A stretch of DNA of 64,000 nucleotides, taken from the NCBI RefSeq assembly GCF_002960625.1, contig NZ_POJH01000021.1:1-64000 (forward strand), given 5' to 3'. Every line of letters starts with the position of its first letter. Position 1 is the stretch's first letter. The notes below the pieces were generated by a model, which was not told where the DNA came from, did no database searches, and was given only the letters and a program-made list of their open reading frames with translations. A program made the translations under genes and the position numbers. Positions 9,606 to 17,575 of the stretch are shown in pieces. This DNA is from Streptococcus suis. Its GTDB lineage: Bacteria > Bacillota > Bacilli > Lactobacillales > Streptococcaceae.

Positions 9606-9750
9606 ACGATTTCATTGATTTAACTCAAACCTGTTGTGAGTTAAGTGAATGAATCATCATTCACCATGCTGTTTGCTGAGCTTGACTCCGGGCAGTGTGG
9701 CTATTTTTTTGTCCGAATAATCACTGCCCTAGTTTGAGGAAATAAAAAGT
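9606..9750 (+). promoter_or_regulatory. Structured 5' leader of trmL, attenuator-like
   Basis: Hairpin A: TAACTCA/TGAGTTA (9621-9627, 9637-9643). Hairpin B: GTGAATGA/TCATTCAC with an ATCA loop (9645-9664). Then two exclusive structures: CCATGCTG (9664-9671) can pair with CAGTGTGG (9693-9700) just before seven T (9704-9710), a terminator arrangement with two G-T pairs; or GGGCAGTG (9690-9697) can pair perfectly with CACTGCCC (9722-9729), which would break the first. I recognise no known riboswitch class. Function is inferred from the fold only. Confidence 0.5.
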
Positions 9751-10293
9751 ATGAATATTGAAGAATTACAGTACACTGAAGAAACCGCAAAAAACCACAT
9801 TGTTCTGTTTGAGCCACAAATTCCCCAGAATACAGGGAATATAGCTCGAACTTGTGCCGCGACCAATAGCCCCCTCCATATCATCAAACCCATGGGCTTT
9901 CCCATTGATGACCGCAAGATGAAGCGTGCGGGCTTGGACTACTGGGATAAGTTAGATGTTCGTTTCTATGAAAATCTGACAGAATTTATGGACTATGCAA
10001 GTAAGCATGGTCGAGTTCATTTGGTGTCAAAATTTGCGGATAAAATTTATTCGGAAGAAAGTTACCAGGACGGTATCCACTTTTTCCTCTTTGGTCGTGA
10101 AGATAAGGGATTACCGGAAGAATTTATGCGAATTCATCCTGAAAAAGCTATTCGCATTCCCATGAATGATGAGCATGTCCGTAGCCTCAATGTCTCCAAT
10201 ACTGTCTGTATGATTGTCTACGAAGCCCTTCGTCAGCAGAATTTTGCAGGTTTGGATTTGGTCCATACTTATGAAGAGGATAAGCTAAAATAA
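9751..10293 (+). CDS. trmL: tRNA (cytidine/uridine(34)-2'-O)-methyltransferase
   Basis: A 180-residue SPOUT-class methyltransferase that 2'-O-methylates the wobble base of certain leucine tRNAs. Motifs: [30 protein letters not shown] and the knot segment [17 protein letters not shown]. The N-terminus is ~17 residues longer than in the shortest homologues; the ATG at 9751 is kept because no internal start has a good ribosome site. It is transcribed alone from a promoter with a long folded leader, and its terminator overlaps the ribU promoter. Confidence 0.9.
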   Translation: MNIEELQYTEETAKNHIVLFEPQIPQNTGNIARTCAATNSPLHIIKPMGFPIDDRKMKRAGLDYWDKLDVRFYENLTEFMDYASKHGRVHLVSKFADKIYSEESYQDGIHFFLFGREDKGLPEEFMRIHPEKAIRIPMNDEHVRSLNVSNTVCMIVYEALRQQNFAGLDLVHTYEEDKLK

Positions 10294-10312
10294 GACTTGA
10301 AAACAACTCAAT

Positions 10313-10336
10313 GCCTTGCACTTGCAGGGCTTTTTT
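10313..10336 (+). terminator. Terminator after trmL
   Basis: GCCTTGCA/TGCAGGGC stem (10313-10320, 10323-10330; the small loop opens the last pairs), followed by six T. Confidence 0.8.
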
Positions 10337-10344
10337 GGTATGAT
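10316..10344 (+). promoter_or_regulatory. ribU promoter
   Basis: TTGCAC (10316-10321), 17-bp spacer, TATGAT (10339-10344) with an upstream TG. It lies inside the trmL terminator, so the two signals share bases. Confidence 0.7.
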
Positions 10345-10350
10345 GAAATA

Positions 10351-10562
10351 GTCTTCAGGGCAGGGTGTAATTCCCGACCGGCAGTGTAAAACGAGGCTAT
10401 TTTGTTTTAAGACTAGGCAGCGAATCGGAGACCATACTGAGTGTATGTCGAGATGAGCTAACGCAGTATTAGAACAAAATAGACCGTTGGAAGTCTGCGA
10501 GCGAAAGCTGATGTGGTTTGATTCCACAACCGACAGTAAAGTCTGGATGGGAGAAGACGAAG
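10351..10562 (+). promoter_or_regulatory. FMN riboswitch (RFN element)
   Basis: The RFN landmarks appear in order: GTCTTCAGGGCAGGGTG, ATTCCCGACCGGC, a long variable arm (about 10400-10490), GAAGTCTGCGAGC, GATTCCACAACCGACAG and AAGTCTGGATGGGAGAAGAC. It senses FMN and controls ribU directly downstream. The distance to the gene is about 55 bases, with no strong terminator, so control of translation is likely. Confidence 0.95.
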
Positions 10563-10618
10563 TGCAGTTTCTGCTGCCCTTCTAAGCTTCTTCAATTTTC
10601 AAAATTGGAGGAACCTTT

Positions 10619-11176
10619 ATGACAAACACACGGAAAATGACGATTATCGCCATTCTTTCAGCACTTTCATTTCTACTCATGTACTTGAAATTTCCCTTGA
10701 TACCAACGGCAAGTTTCTTGGAAGTAGATTTTTCATTGGTACCAATCTTATTTGGTCTTCTTATACTAGATGTAAAATCTAGTTTTGCTATTCTCTTGAT
10801 TCGGACACTTCTCAAATTGATCTTAAATAATCAAGGGGCATCAACCATCATTGGGTTACCGATGAATATTGCAGTCATGGCAATCTTTATTCTATCCGTT
10901 TCATATTTCTGGAAAAATGACCAGACTGTCAAACATTATTTAAAAACAGCAGTCGTAGCAACACTTGGTTCAACCCTTGCCATGCTTGTCTTGAACTATG
11001 TCTATGCTGTACCTGTTTATGCTGCCTTTGCAAACTTTGATATTAAAGAAATCTTGGGATTGACTAATTACCTGCTTTTCATGGTCTTGCCATTTAATCT
11101 CTTGCAAGGTATTGTCCTATCCATTGTGTTTTACATCTGTTACACAGCAGCTCGACCTATTTTAAAGAAAGTTTAA
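10619..11176 (+). CDS. ribU: Riboflavin ECF transporter S component
   Basis: A 185-residue integral membrane protein with about six helices. The N-terminal segment IAILSALSFLLMYLKFPL and the following segment FLEVDFSLVPILFG are typical of RibU. It binds riboflavin and works with the shared EcfAA'T module encoded elsewhere. The FMN riboswitch upstream independently supports the substrate. A GGAGG ribosome site lies before the ATG. Confidence 0.95.
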   Translation: MTNTRKMTIIAILSALSFLLMYLKFPLIPTASFLEVDFSLVPILFGLLILDVKSSFAILLIRTLLKLILNNQGASTIIGLPMNIAVMAIFILSVSYFWKNDQTVKHYLKTAVVATLGSTLAMLVLNYVYAVPVYAAFANFDIKEILGLTNYLLFMVLPFNLLQGIVLSIVFYICYTAARPILKKV

Positions 11177-11199
11177 CTTTTTTAAAGTAAACTAGACCT

Positions 11200-11853
11200 A
11201 TGAAAAATAAACAAATCCATTTACGAAACGCGTCTTTCTTTGCTCTGGCCTTTGTATTTTTAGGCTATGTAGCCAAGTTTTACCCAAGTAGCTTGACTGG
11301 TTTTGACTCAACTATCCAATCCGCCATTCGCGGAAATCTTCCTAGTGGAGCGACCCAGTTTTGGACTTCTATTACTGTCATAGGGAATACCGTTATTATT
11401 TTAGCGATTACCCTTATCTTGTCTGCTATCTTCTATTATTACAAAAGGTGGAAGATAGAAGCCTTTTTCCTACTTGCTAGTTTTGCGGCAATGGGGGTGG
11501 CATCAACAGCCCTGAAATATGTCTACCAACGCCCGCGACCTAGCATCGAATGGCTCATCGATACCATCGGTTATTCATTCCCAAGCTGGCATACTGCCTC
11601 AACCATGATGATTGCAGGAGCAGTAGTGATTGTTATCCAACAACGTATGAAGCAGGGCTTGGCCAAGCGAGTCCTACAAGCTGGCTTAATCGTTCTAGCC
11701 ATGTTAGTTGCCATCTCTCGTATCTATATCGGTGTCCATTATCCGACGGATATTATTGGAGGTTGGCTTTTAGCTCTTACTCTCTTGCAGGTCATGTATC
11801 CTTTTTATGACCAGAAACGCTTTGAATGGCGTTTTCAGAGTAAACAGAAATAG
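11200..11853 (+). CDS. PAP2-family membrane phosphatase
   Basis: A 217-residue membrane protein with the three phosphatase motifs KYVYQRPRP, SFPSWHT and SRIYIGVHYPTDIIGG. It probably acts on lipid phosphates at the outer face, for example undecaprenyl pyrophosphate (BacA-independent recycling) or phosphatidylglycerol phosphate; the exact substrate cannot be told. The gap after ribU is only 23 bp, has no good ribosome site, and contains a weak -10-like TAAACT (11188-11193) right before the ATG, so it may be either read through from ribU or leaderless. Confidence 0.85.
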   Translation: MKNKQIHLRNASFFALAFVFLGYVAKFYPSSLTGFDSTIQSAIRGNLPSGATQFWTSITVIGNTVIILAITLILSAIFYYYKRWKIEAFFLLASFAAMGVASTALKYVYQRPRPSIEWLIDTIGYSFPSWHTASTMMIAGAVVIVIQQRMKQGLAKRVLQAGLIVLAMLVAISRIYIGVHYPTDIIGGWLLALTLLQVMYPFYDQKRFEWRFQSKQK

Positions 11854-11865
11854 TTGTATTTTGTG

Positions 11866-11893
11866 TCCCCTATCCGATGGATGGGGGATTTTT
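11866..11893 (+). terminator. Terminator after the PAP2 gene
   Basis: Interrupted stem TCCCC-TATCC/GGAT-GGGGGA followed by five T. Confidence 0.8.
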
Positions 11894-12005
11894 GCTTTAT
11901 TGGCCTTTATTCTGTGAAGTGGTGTAGGAAAAGTCTAGCATGGTTTGTATAGTGCCTTAAAGTCAAAGATATTGAGTAGAGTATTAGATTATCTCGACCA
12001 ATAAA

Positions 12006-12044
12006 AAAAATTCTCCTGTAATCTAAAGTTACAGAAGAATTTTT
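12006..12044. terminator. Bidirectional terminator below the acyltransferase gene
   Basis: AAAAATTCT-CTGTAA pairs with TTACAG-AGAATTTTT, with A and T runs on the two sides. It serves the minus-strand acyltransferase. The stretch 11894-12005 between it and the PAP2 terminator shows nothing. Confidence 0.85.
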
Positions 12045-12048
12045 TATT

Positions 12049-13848
12049 TTAGTTTTTAATGGGTCCATTTTCTACAGCTTTGATAGCTTGACTGATAGTT
12101 TGGGCAAAAATTTCTGCACCGTTATTATCGATGTTGAAATGAACCAAGTCGGAGTTATACCAAATGGGTGGATTGTCCAGAGAGGCCTGGTACCAATCTG
12201 CAATTGAAATATAATCGTATTTCTCAGCCAGCTCTTTTTCATATTGACCTGTTTGGTAAGAAATAGAATTACTTGGACTAAAGTTACCATCATAAGGTGT
12301 CACGAAAATGAGGCGACGTCCTTTAGGAAAGTCCTTGACTAATTTGTCCAAAATCTCTTGGTAATTATCGCTTGTATTGGTACCGAGAGCAACGATAACT
12401 GTTTCTTTCAAGCTATTGTTCTGCTGGTAGAGCTTAATCAAACTTTCAATTTCTGAGAGGTTTCGACTGACAGTTCCATCAATTTGGATTCCTGGGATAG
12501 CTTCCTGAAGTGCCGTACTTGCTCGAACAGTAACAGAATCTCCAAACATGGTTACACCCTTTTGAATATCGAAGCTAGATACCTTTGAGTTTTCAGCGGC
12601 TGATCGAGTGGTTGACAGCTGGGTCTGGGCTTGATAGAGGCTACTAATCATATTCTCTTGCTCAAAGCTTCCAAGTCGTGGGGCAAAGAGGCAGATTGCT
12701 AGACTAAGTACAGTGAGGAAGCCGAAACTACCAGCCAACCATTTTTTATAGGGTTTGAGGTCAATTGCAAGCCCAAACAATTTCCCAACTCTTCCTGCGA
12801 CAAAGGGTTCGAGGAGATAGGTTGAAATAGTTGCTAGAATGACGGAGAAGATAAAAGACAAGAGAGCAGCAGTCGTAGCGTTGCTTAGTTGAGTAAAGAT
12901 AATCAATAGTGGCCAATGGAAGAGATAAATACCGTAGGAAATTGCTGCTAAGAATTGAATGAAGCCAGGTTCTTTAATGCTTTCTGTTTTTTCATGAAGA
13001 ACACGCGCCGCGAAAATCATGGCAACAGTTGCCAGGCTAGATAAGAGGAAACCAATCAGGTAGGTCCAAATGGAACTAAATTGTAAGGTAAACAGTAGGA
13101 TCAGTTCGACTGCCAATCCACCTACAAACAGGCCGAGGACCTTCTGTAAACTAAGTGCTTGAATACTTTTCTGGAAGGTAGTGGTTGTATATCCGATACC
13201 AGCAATAGTTGCTAGGATAGCACCCAAAAAGAAGGGGAAGGTATGGGTAAAAGTCGAATAATAGATAGATGAGAAGTTGTCCACGAAGAAACTGGATATA
13301 AACATTCCAAGGAAAGTGAGGACAAATAGGCTGAGGGAGGTTAAGAAAATCGTTCCACGCAGTTGTCCAACACTTTTGGAGATCCGAGCTAGAAGCCAAA
13401 CCAAGCCGGCCCAGAAGATGTAGAATTGGACTTCAATAGCCAGTGTCCAGGTGTGAACAAATAGATGTGGCGTAAATTGATTTTCGTAGCTACCACCAGA
13501 CAGGATTTCAAAGAAATTGGTCATAAAGCCCAGAGCAGCAGTGACCTGACCACCAATGTTGGCAAGGAAATCATTCCGAATAAGGAGGGCCAAAGGTAGC
13601 ACCAACAGAACAGTCAAAACCAAAGGTGGTAGGATCCGATACAATCTTCTTCGGAAAAAGGAGATAAGATCAATTTTTTTATGCTTTGAAAACTCATCAA
13701 TCAAGAGGGCTGTCGTTAGATAGCCAGATAGGGTGAAGAAAAGGTCCACCCCAACAAATCCACCTGGAAAAATCTTGATGAAGAAATGGTAGAGGAGAAC
13801 AAAGGATAGACCGATGACACGAATTGTAGATAACCATTTAATTTTCAT
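12049..13848 (-). CDS. OatA-like membrane O-acetyltransferase with SGNH domain
   Basis: A 599-residue protein. Residues 1-~380 are an acyltransferase-3 membrane domain with about ten helices (RVIGLSFVLLYHFF, GGFVGVDLFFTLSGYL, FFRRRLYRILPP). Residues ~410-590 are an extracellular SGNH hydrolase-type domain with GDS (MFGDSVTV), the GTN block (VALGTNTSD) and the D-x-x-H pair (NSDLVHFN). This is the layout of OatA/Adr, which O-acetylate muramic acid and give lysozyme resistance; another surface glycan is possible. It overlaps the upstream MORN gene by 11 bp, so the two are co-transcribed. Confidence 0.88.
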   Translation of the reverse strand: MKIKWLSTIRVIGLSFVLLYHFFIKIFPGGFVGVDLFFTLSGYLTTALLIDEFSKHKKIDLISFFRRRLYRILPPLVLTVLLVLPLALLIRNDFLANIGGQVTAALGFMTNFFEILSGGSYENQFTPHLFVHTWTLAIEVQFYIFWAGLVWLLARISKSVGQLRGTIFLTSLSLFVLTFLGMFISSFFVDNFSSIYYSTFTHTFPFFLGAILATIAGIGYTTTTFQKSIQALSLQKVLGLFVGGLAVELILLFTLQFSSIWTYLIGFLLSSLATVAMIFAARVLHEKTESIKEPGFIQFLAAISYGIYLFHWPLLIIFTQLSNATTAALLSFIFSVILATISTYLLEPFVAGRVGKLFGLAIDLKPYKKWLAGSFGFLTVLSLAICLFAPRLGSFEQENMISSLYQAQTQLSTTRSAAENSKVSSFDIQKGVTMFGDSVTVRASTALQEAIPGIQIDGTVSRNLSEIESLIKLYQQNNSLKETVIVALGTNTSDNYQEILDKLVKDFPKGRRLIFVTPYDGNFSPSNSISYQTGQYEKELAEKYDYISIADWYQASLDNPPIWYNSDLVHFNIDNNGAEIFAQTISQAIKAVENGPIKN

Positions 13849-14260
13849 TTTGATAAATCCCCTGTTTAAATCTTCCTTCGTAGATAGCCTGTCCTTCGGT
13901 TGTTAATTTACCTTTGCCATCGGCATACCCATTTTTAAATTCTCCGGTGTAAACCCAGCCACTAGCAGACTTATAGGTTCCTTGACCGTGAAAAATGCCA
14001 TTTTTGAATTGTCCCTGGTAGCTATCCCCATTTTCGAAGGTCAGTTGACCCTGACCATTCATTTTGGAGGCGACCACATAGCCATTGTATTGTAATTTAC
14101 CATTGTCTAAGGTCAAGGCCTGCTTGTTTCCAATCCGACCTGTAAAAACAGATAAGGCACAAATCAGAATCAGTAGAAGAGAAAGTACTTCTACTTTTCT
14201 ACGTGTGAAGAAACGGGAAACATCTTTCAATGTTAATCGTTTGTTTGTTAACTCTTTCAT
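13838..14260 (-). CDS. Membrane-anchored MORN-repeat protein
   Basis: A 140-residue protein with a cytoplasmic basic head, one membrane helix (about residues 27-45) and then about four MORN repeats of 20-23 residues, each with a Y-x-G-x-F-x-N-G core (YQGQFKNGIFHGQG, YTGEFKNGYADGKG, YEGRFKQG). MORN sheets bind proteins or lipids. Its place directly upstream of, and overlapping, the O-acetyltransferase suggests an extracellular partner or scaffold of that enzyme; this is inferred from context only. Confidence 0.85.
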   Translation of the reverse strand: MKELTNKRLTLKDVSRFFTRRKVEVLSLLLILICALSVFTGRIGNKQALTLDNGKLQYNGYVVASKMNGQGQLTFENGDSYQGQFKNGIFHGQGTYKSASGWVYTGEFKNGYADGKGKLTTEGQAIYEGRFKQGIYQNEN

Positions 14261-14394
14261 AGATAAACCCTTTCGATATAATCTACTGGATTTTTAAAAC
14301 CCTTCTTTCTAGCATAAAACAAAAGCGTATCAATCCAGTCAGAAATAGTTTACCATTTTCTTACAAATATTACAAAAATATTACACAGAAGATA

Positions 14395-14811
14395 TTATAA
14401 TTTTTCTAACCAATCCTGACAACCCTGTTTGACTAGACGATAGGTTTCGTCAAAATCACCTGTGTACCAAGGGTCTGGGACTGATTTTTCGGCGAACTGG
14501 AAAATCTTATCTTGGGCATGGGCAGGGGCCATTTTTCGTAAATCACGGACATTGTTGCTATCCATTCCAATGATGACATCAAATTCTTCAAAATCTGTTT
14601 GCGAGATTTGTTGAGAAGTTTTGGTTTGGTCGTAGGGAATATTGTGTTGCTTGAAAATCTTTTGTGTACCTGGGTAGATGGGATTGCCGTGTTCCCAACT
14701 GGATGTTGCCCGACTTTCAATCTGCAGGCTATCAGTTAAATCTTTCATGACAAATTCTGCCATGGGGCTACGGCAGATATTACCCAAGCAAACAAAAACG
14801 ATTTTTTTCAT
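14395..14811 (-). CDS. Low-molecular-weight protein tyrosine phosphatase
   Basis: A 138-residue enzyme with the P-loop CLGNICRSPMAE (nucleophile C8, R14) and the acid loop DPWYTGDFDETY. It removes phosphate from tyrosine in proteins, in streptococci mainly capsule or signalling proteins. The gene stands alone, with an extended -10 and an AAAGGAG ribosome site, divergent from dpr. It is not in a capsule locus. Confidence 0.92.
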   Translation of the reverse strand: MKKIVFVCLGNICRSPMAEFVMKDLTDSLQIESRATSSWEHGNPIYPGTQKIFKQHNIPYDQTKTSQQISQTDFEEFDVIIGMDSNNVRDLRKMAPAHAQDKIFQFAEKSVPDPWYTGDFDETYRLVKQGCQDWLEKL

Positions 14812-14832
14812 ATAGAACTCCTTTTTTCTTTT

Positions 14833-14841
14833 ATTATATCA
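14833..14841 (-). promoter_or_regulatory. Promoter of the tyrosine phosphatase gene
   Basis: On the minus strand, TATAAT (14838-14833) with an upstream TG (extended -10). No clear -35. Confidence 0.55.
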
Positions 14842-14907
14842 TTTATGTGGTGTAACTCTCTTAGATATGTTACAAAATTAGAACTTTTCTAATATAAGGT
14901 ATATTTC

Positions 14908-14944
14908 TTGATTTTTATGATATTTTTATTTATAATAGTTATAA
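14908..14944 (+). promoter_or_regulatory. dpr promoter with PerR box
   Basis: TTGATT (14908-14913), 17-bp spacer and TATAAT (14931-14936). The -10 lies inside TTATAATAGTTATAA (14930-14944), which differs from the PerR consensus TTATAATNATTATAA at one base. PerR repression of dpr is established in S. suis; the position of the box would block polymerase. Confidence 0.88.
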
Positions 14945-14967
14945 ATAAAAACAAAAAGGTGAACACT

Positions 14968-15483
14968 ATGAAACAAAAGTATTTCCAAACACCAGCAGAA
15001 ATTGCTTCCTTCAGCCCACGTCAATCATTGGCTGATACCAAGGCAGTATTGAATCAGGCTGTAGCAGATCTATCAGTAGCCCATTCTATTCTCCATCAAG
15101 TCCATTGGTATATGCGTGGTCGTGGCTTTATGATTTGGCATCCAAAGATGGATGAATATATGGAAGAAATTGATGGCTATTTGGATGAGATGAGTGAACG
15201 TTTAATCACCTTAGGTGGGGCACCATTTTCTACCCTTAAAGAGTTTAGTGAAAATAGTCAGCTCAAGGAAGTTCCTGGTGATTACACTGTAACGATTGAA
15301 GAGCAATTGGCGCGTGTGGTAGAGGTATTCCGCTATCTGGCTGCTCTTTTCCAAAAGGGATTTGATGTCAGTGACGAAGAAGGTGACAGCGTAACCAACG
15401 ACATTTTCAATGTGGCTAAGGCTAGTATTGAAAAACATATTTGGATGTTGCAGGCAGAACTAGGACAAGCTCCGAAATTATAA
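14968..15483 (+). CDS. dpr: Dps-like peroxide resistance protein (ferritin-like)
   Basis: A 171-residue Dps-family protein that forms 12-mers, oxidises and stores iron, and protects catalase-negative streptococci from peroxide. The ferroxidase ligands between subunits are present: H46, H58, D62, D73 and E77. The start at 14968 follows AAAGGTG and fits the family; an ATG upstream at 14908 lies inside the promoter. It is followed by a terminator. Confidence 0.95.
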   Translation: MKQKYFQTPAEIASFSPRQSLADTKAVLNQAVADLSVAHSILHQVHWYMRGRGFMIWHPKMDEYMEEIDGYLDEMSERLITLGGAPFSTLKEFSENSQLKEVPGDYTVTIEEQLARVVEVFRYLAALFQKGFDVSDEEGDSVTNDIFNVAKASIEKHIWMLQAELGQAPKL

Positions 15484-15491
15484 ATAGATGA

Positions 15492-15514
15492 AGGGTCCAG
15501 TAGGACTCTTTTTT
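15492..15514 (+). terminator. Terminator after dpr
   Basis: AGGGTCC/GGACTCT stem (one G-T pair), AGTA loop, then six T. The rest of 15515-15670 has no gene or clear signal. Confidence 0.88.
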
Positions 15515-15672
15515 GCTGCATAGACGATAGTCGAATGAATTAGATTTTAGACTGGATTGTGGATGAAACTTGCAAGCAAGTCACTTACGAAGAGTGCAGC
15601 AAGTCGAAAGTATCGATGTATCTAAGCAAATTTAAATGAAAATAATCAAAGATAAACTAAATGACGATAATA

Positions 15673-15736
15673 TGACATTTGTCACATGAGTCAATGACAA
15701 AGGCTTCTAGTGGGGTTGTTTATGATAGGTTATACT
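15673..15736 (+). promoter_or_regulatory. DesR-like operator and activator-dependent promoter
   Basis: Inverted repeat TGACATTTGTCA (15673-15684), then GTCAATGAC (15690-15698), about 35 bases above a -10 TATACT (15731-15736) that lacks a -35. The first site closely resembles the DesR site upstream of the Bacillus des gene, as I recall it. The operon downstream encodes a DesK/DesR-like pair, so autoregulation is likely. Confidence 0.65.
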
Positions 15737-15781
15737 AAGTGTGTAAAAGAACTTCAGTCCATCATCAGTTAGGAGAGGATT

Positions 15782-15964
15782 ATGAAAGCAGTTGTTCAAA
15801 TAGGTACATCCTATTTCACTAGAGCCTTTGTGCTTGTCTATGCTTCCTGCATTTTGTTTGGGCAAGGATTGCGACCGCTGACCTACTTGGCTTGGTCCTT
15901 GCCAGCAAGTATGATGATTGGGATTGTCGGAGCGGTAATGTGCCAGAAAGGAGACCAAGAATGA
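15782..15964 (+). CDS. Small membrane protein, first gene of the ABC/DesKR operon
   Basis: A 60-residue protein with two hydrophobic segments (about residues 15-30 and 35-54) and no recognised domain. It is well supported as a gene: a strong TTAGGAGAGG ribosome site, a position right behind the operon promoter, and a 4-bp ATGA overlap with the ABC ATPase. It could be an accessory subunit of the exporter or of the sensor kinase. Confidence 0.75.
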   Translation: MKAVVQIGTSYFTRAFVLVYASCILFGQGLRPLTYLAWSLPASMMIGIVGAVMCQKGDQE

Positions 15965-16839
15965 TTCAAGTTAATCAATTAGAAAAAATCATCAAAGGAC
16001 GGACGATTTTGTCCAATATTTCCTTTGAAATCAAGTCTGGGGAATGTGTGGCTTTAATCGGTCCAAACGGGGCTGGAAAGACGACCCTTATGTCTTGTTT
16101 GTTGGGCGATAGGAAGGCGACGAAAGGGCAGGTTTTGTTGGACGGTCTGGCTCCACAGGCTCAGTCTAATAAGGAAAAGGTGGCAGTCTTACCTCAAGAA
16201 AATGCCATTCCGACAGACCTGAAGGTCAAGGAATTGCTCCGCTTTTTCCAAGCCATCTACAAGGATAGTCTGACAGATGTGGAAATCGACAGCCTGCTCT
16301 GCTTTTCCCCAGAGCAAAAAAATCAACTGGCAGGTAAGCTATCGGGTGGTCAGAAGCGGCTCTTGGCCTTCGTCATATGCCTGATTGGCAAGCCCAAGTT
16401 GCTCTTCTTGGACGAGCCGACGGCGGGCATGGATACTTCGACCCGTCAGCGTTTTTGGGAGATTGTCCATGAACTCAAGGATCATGGTGTGACTATTTTT
16501 TATACCAGCCACTATATCGAGGAAGTGGAGCATACGGCGGAGCGGATTTTGGTCTTGCACCAGGGGCGGCTACTAAGAGATACCACGCCATTTGCCATGC
16601 GGAGTGAGGAGCAAGAAAAAGAAGTGACTTTGCCGATTGCTTTTGCGGAGGTGGTGGAGAGCTTGGCTGAAATCAATGAGATTAGCTACAAACAAGACAC
16701 GGTCAGCTTCAAGACCCGAGCTATTGAGCAGGTTTGGGCTAGTTTGCAGGAGGCAGGTTGTCGGATTTCAGACCTAGAGGTTCAAAACAAAACCCTGCTT
16801 AATAGCCTATTTGACAAGACAAGGGAGGAAGAATCATGA
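15961..16839 (+). CDS. ABC-2 type exporter, ATP-binding protein
   Basis: A 292-residue ABC ATPase: Walker A GPNGAGKT (34-41), Q-loop VLPQENAIP, signature LSGGQKR, Walker B LLFLDEPTAGMD, H-loop in the motif IFYTSHYIEEVE. The ~90-residue C-terminal extension is typical of ABC-2 lipid or drug exporters. The start at 15961 is set by the 4-bp overlap with the small membrane protein gene; the frame is open further upstream but without a ribosome site. It pairs with the permease downstream (4-bp overlap). Confidence 0.9.
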   Translation: MIQVNQLEKIIKGRTILSNISFEIKSGECVALIGPNGAGKTTLMSCLLGDRKATKGQVLLDGLAPQAQSNKEKVAVLPQENAIPTDLKVKELLRFFQAIYKDSLTDVEIDSLLCFSPEQKNQLAGKLSGGQKRLLAFVICLIGKPKLLFLDEPTAGMDTSTRQRFWEIVHELKDHGVTIFYTSHYIEEVEHTAERILVLHQGRLLRDTTPFAMRSEEQEKEVTLPIAFAEVVESLAEINEISYKQDTVSFKTRAIEQVWASLQEAGCRISDLEVQNKTLLNSLFDKTREEES

Positions 16840-17567
16840 AAGCATTAGTTCAAGTAGAGGCGGTAAAATTATCCAGAAGTTTGGGAGTTTTTCTCCTATC
16901 TATCGGCATGCCCGTCATCTTTTTCCTGATTTTCTCATCAACGATCCAGTTTGATGATGCGACCATGCAAAAGGCCTTTATCCAGTCCTATATGCTGACC
17001 ATGACAGGTTTTTCCATGTCGGGCTTTGCCCTTTTCACCTTTCCCACGATGCTGGCAGAGGACAGAAAAAATAGCTGGTTGACCTTTATCCAGCATTCGC
17101 CCCTGCCAATCTGGCACTATTACCTGTCCAAACTGGTTCGGGTCTTGCTCTGCTTTGTATCTTCCAATGTCATTGTCTTTGCGGTCGGTGGCTTGGTTAA
17201 GGGTGTAGAGATGACAGCTCAAGAATGGGTAATTTCGGCTCTCTTACTTTTAGTAACCTCTATCGTATTTCTAGCTATTGGCTTGCTCTTGGTGCAAATT
17301 CAGTCGGAACAAACCATGTCGGTGGTGGCAAACTTGCTCTACTTTGTTCTGGCTATCATGGGTGGCTCTTGGATGCCTGTTTCCCTCTTTCCAGACTGGG
17401 TGCAGCGGATTTGTAAACTCATGCCCAGCTACCATGTCAACCAGCTGGTGACCACCTATGCCCAAGAGGGAGATTTTCTCTGGAAATCCTTGCTAATTGT
17501 CCTAGGCTATGCGATAATTTTCTTAGGAATTGCTCTAGTTCTGAATAGAAAATCCGAGAAGCAGTGA
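16836..17567 (+). CDS. ABC-2 type exporter, permease
   Basis: A 243-residue protein with six predicted membrane helices and the ABC-2 pattern, including the C-terminal segment GGSWMPVSLFPDWVQRI and a YHVNQL motif. It forms the export channel with the ATPase encoded upstream. Linked DesKR-like regulators suggest that membrane-active compounds or membrane state induce it, but the cargo is unknown. Confidence 0.88.
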   Translation: MKALVQVEAVKLSRSLGVFLLSIGMPVIFFLIFSSTIQFDDATMQKAFIQSYMLTMTGFSMSGFALFTFPTMLAEDRKNSWLTFIQHSPLPIWHYYLSKLVRVLLCFVSSNVIVFAVGGLVKGVEMTAQEWVISALLLLVTSIVFLAIGLLLVQIQSEQTMSVVANLLYFVLAIMGGSWMPVSLFPDWVQRICKLMPSYHVNQLVTTYAQEGDFLWKSLLIVLGYAIIFLGIALVLNRKSEKQ

Positions 17568-17575
17568 GGTGACAG

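Noticed and set aside
10351..10562. Minus-strand reading frame of 80 codons at 10285-10527
   Set aside because: It runs antisense through the FMN riboswitch and trmL terminator and has no ribosome site.
14908..14967. N-terminal extension of Dpr from the ATG at 14908
   Set aside because: It would place the promoter and the PerR box inside the coding region; the start at 14968 matches Dpr proteins.
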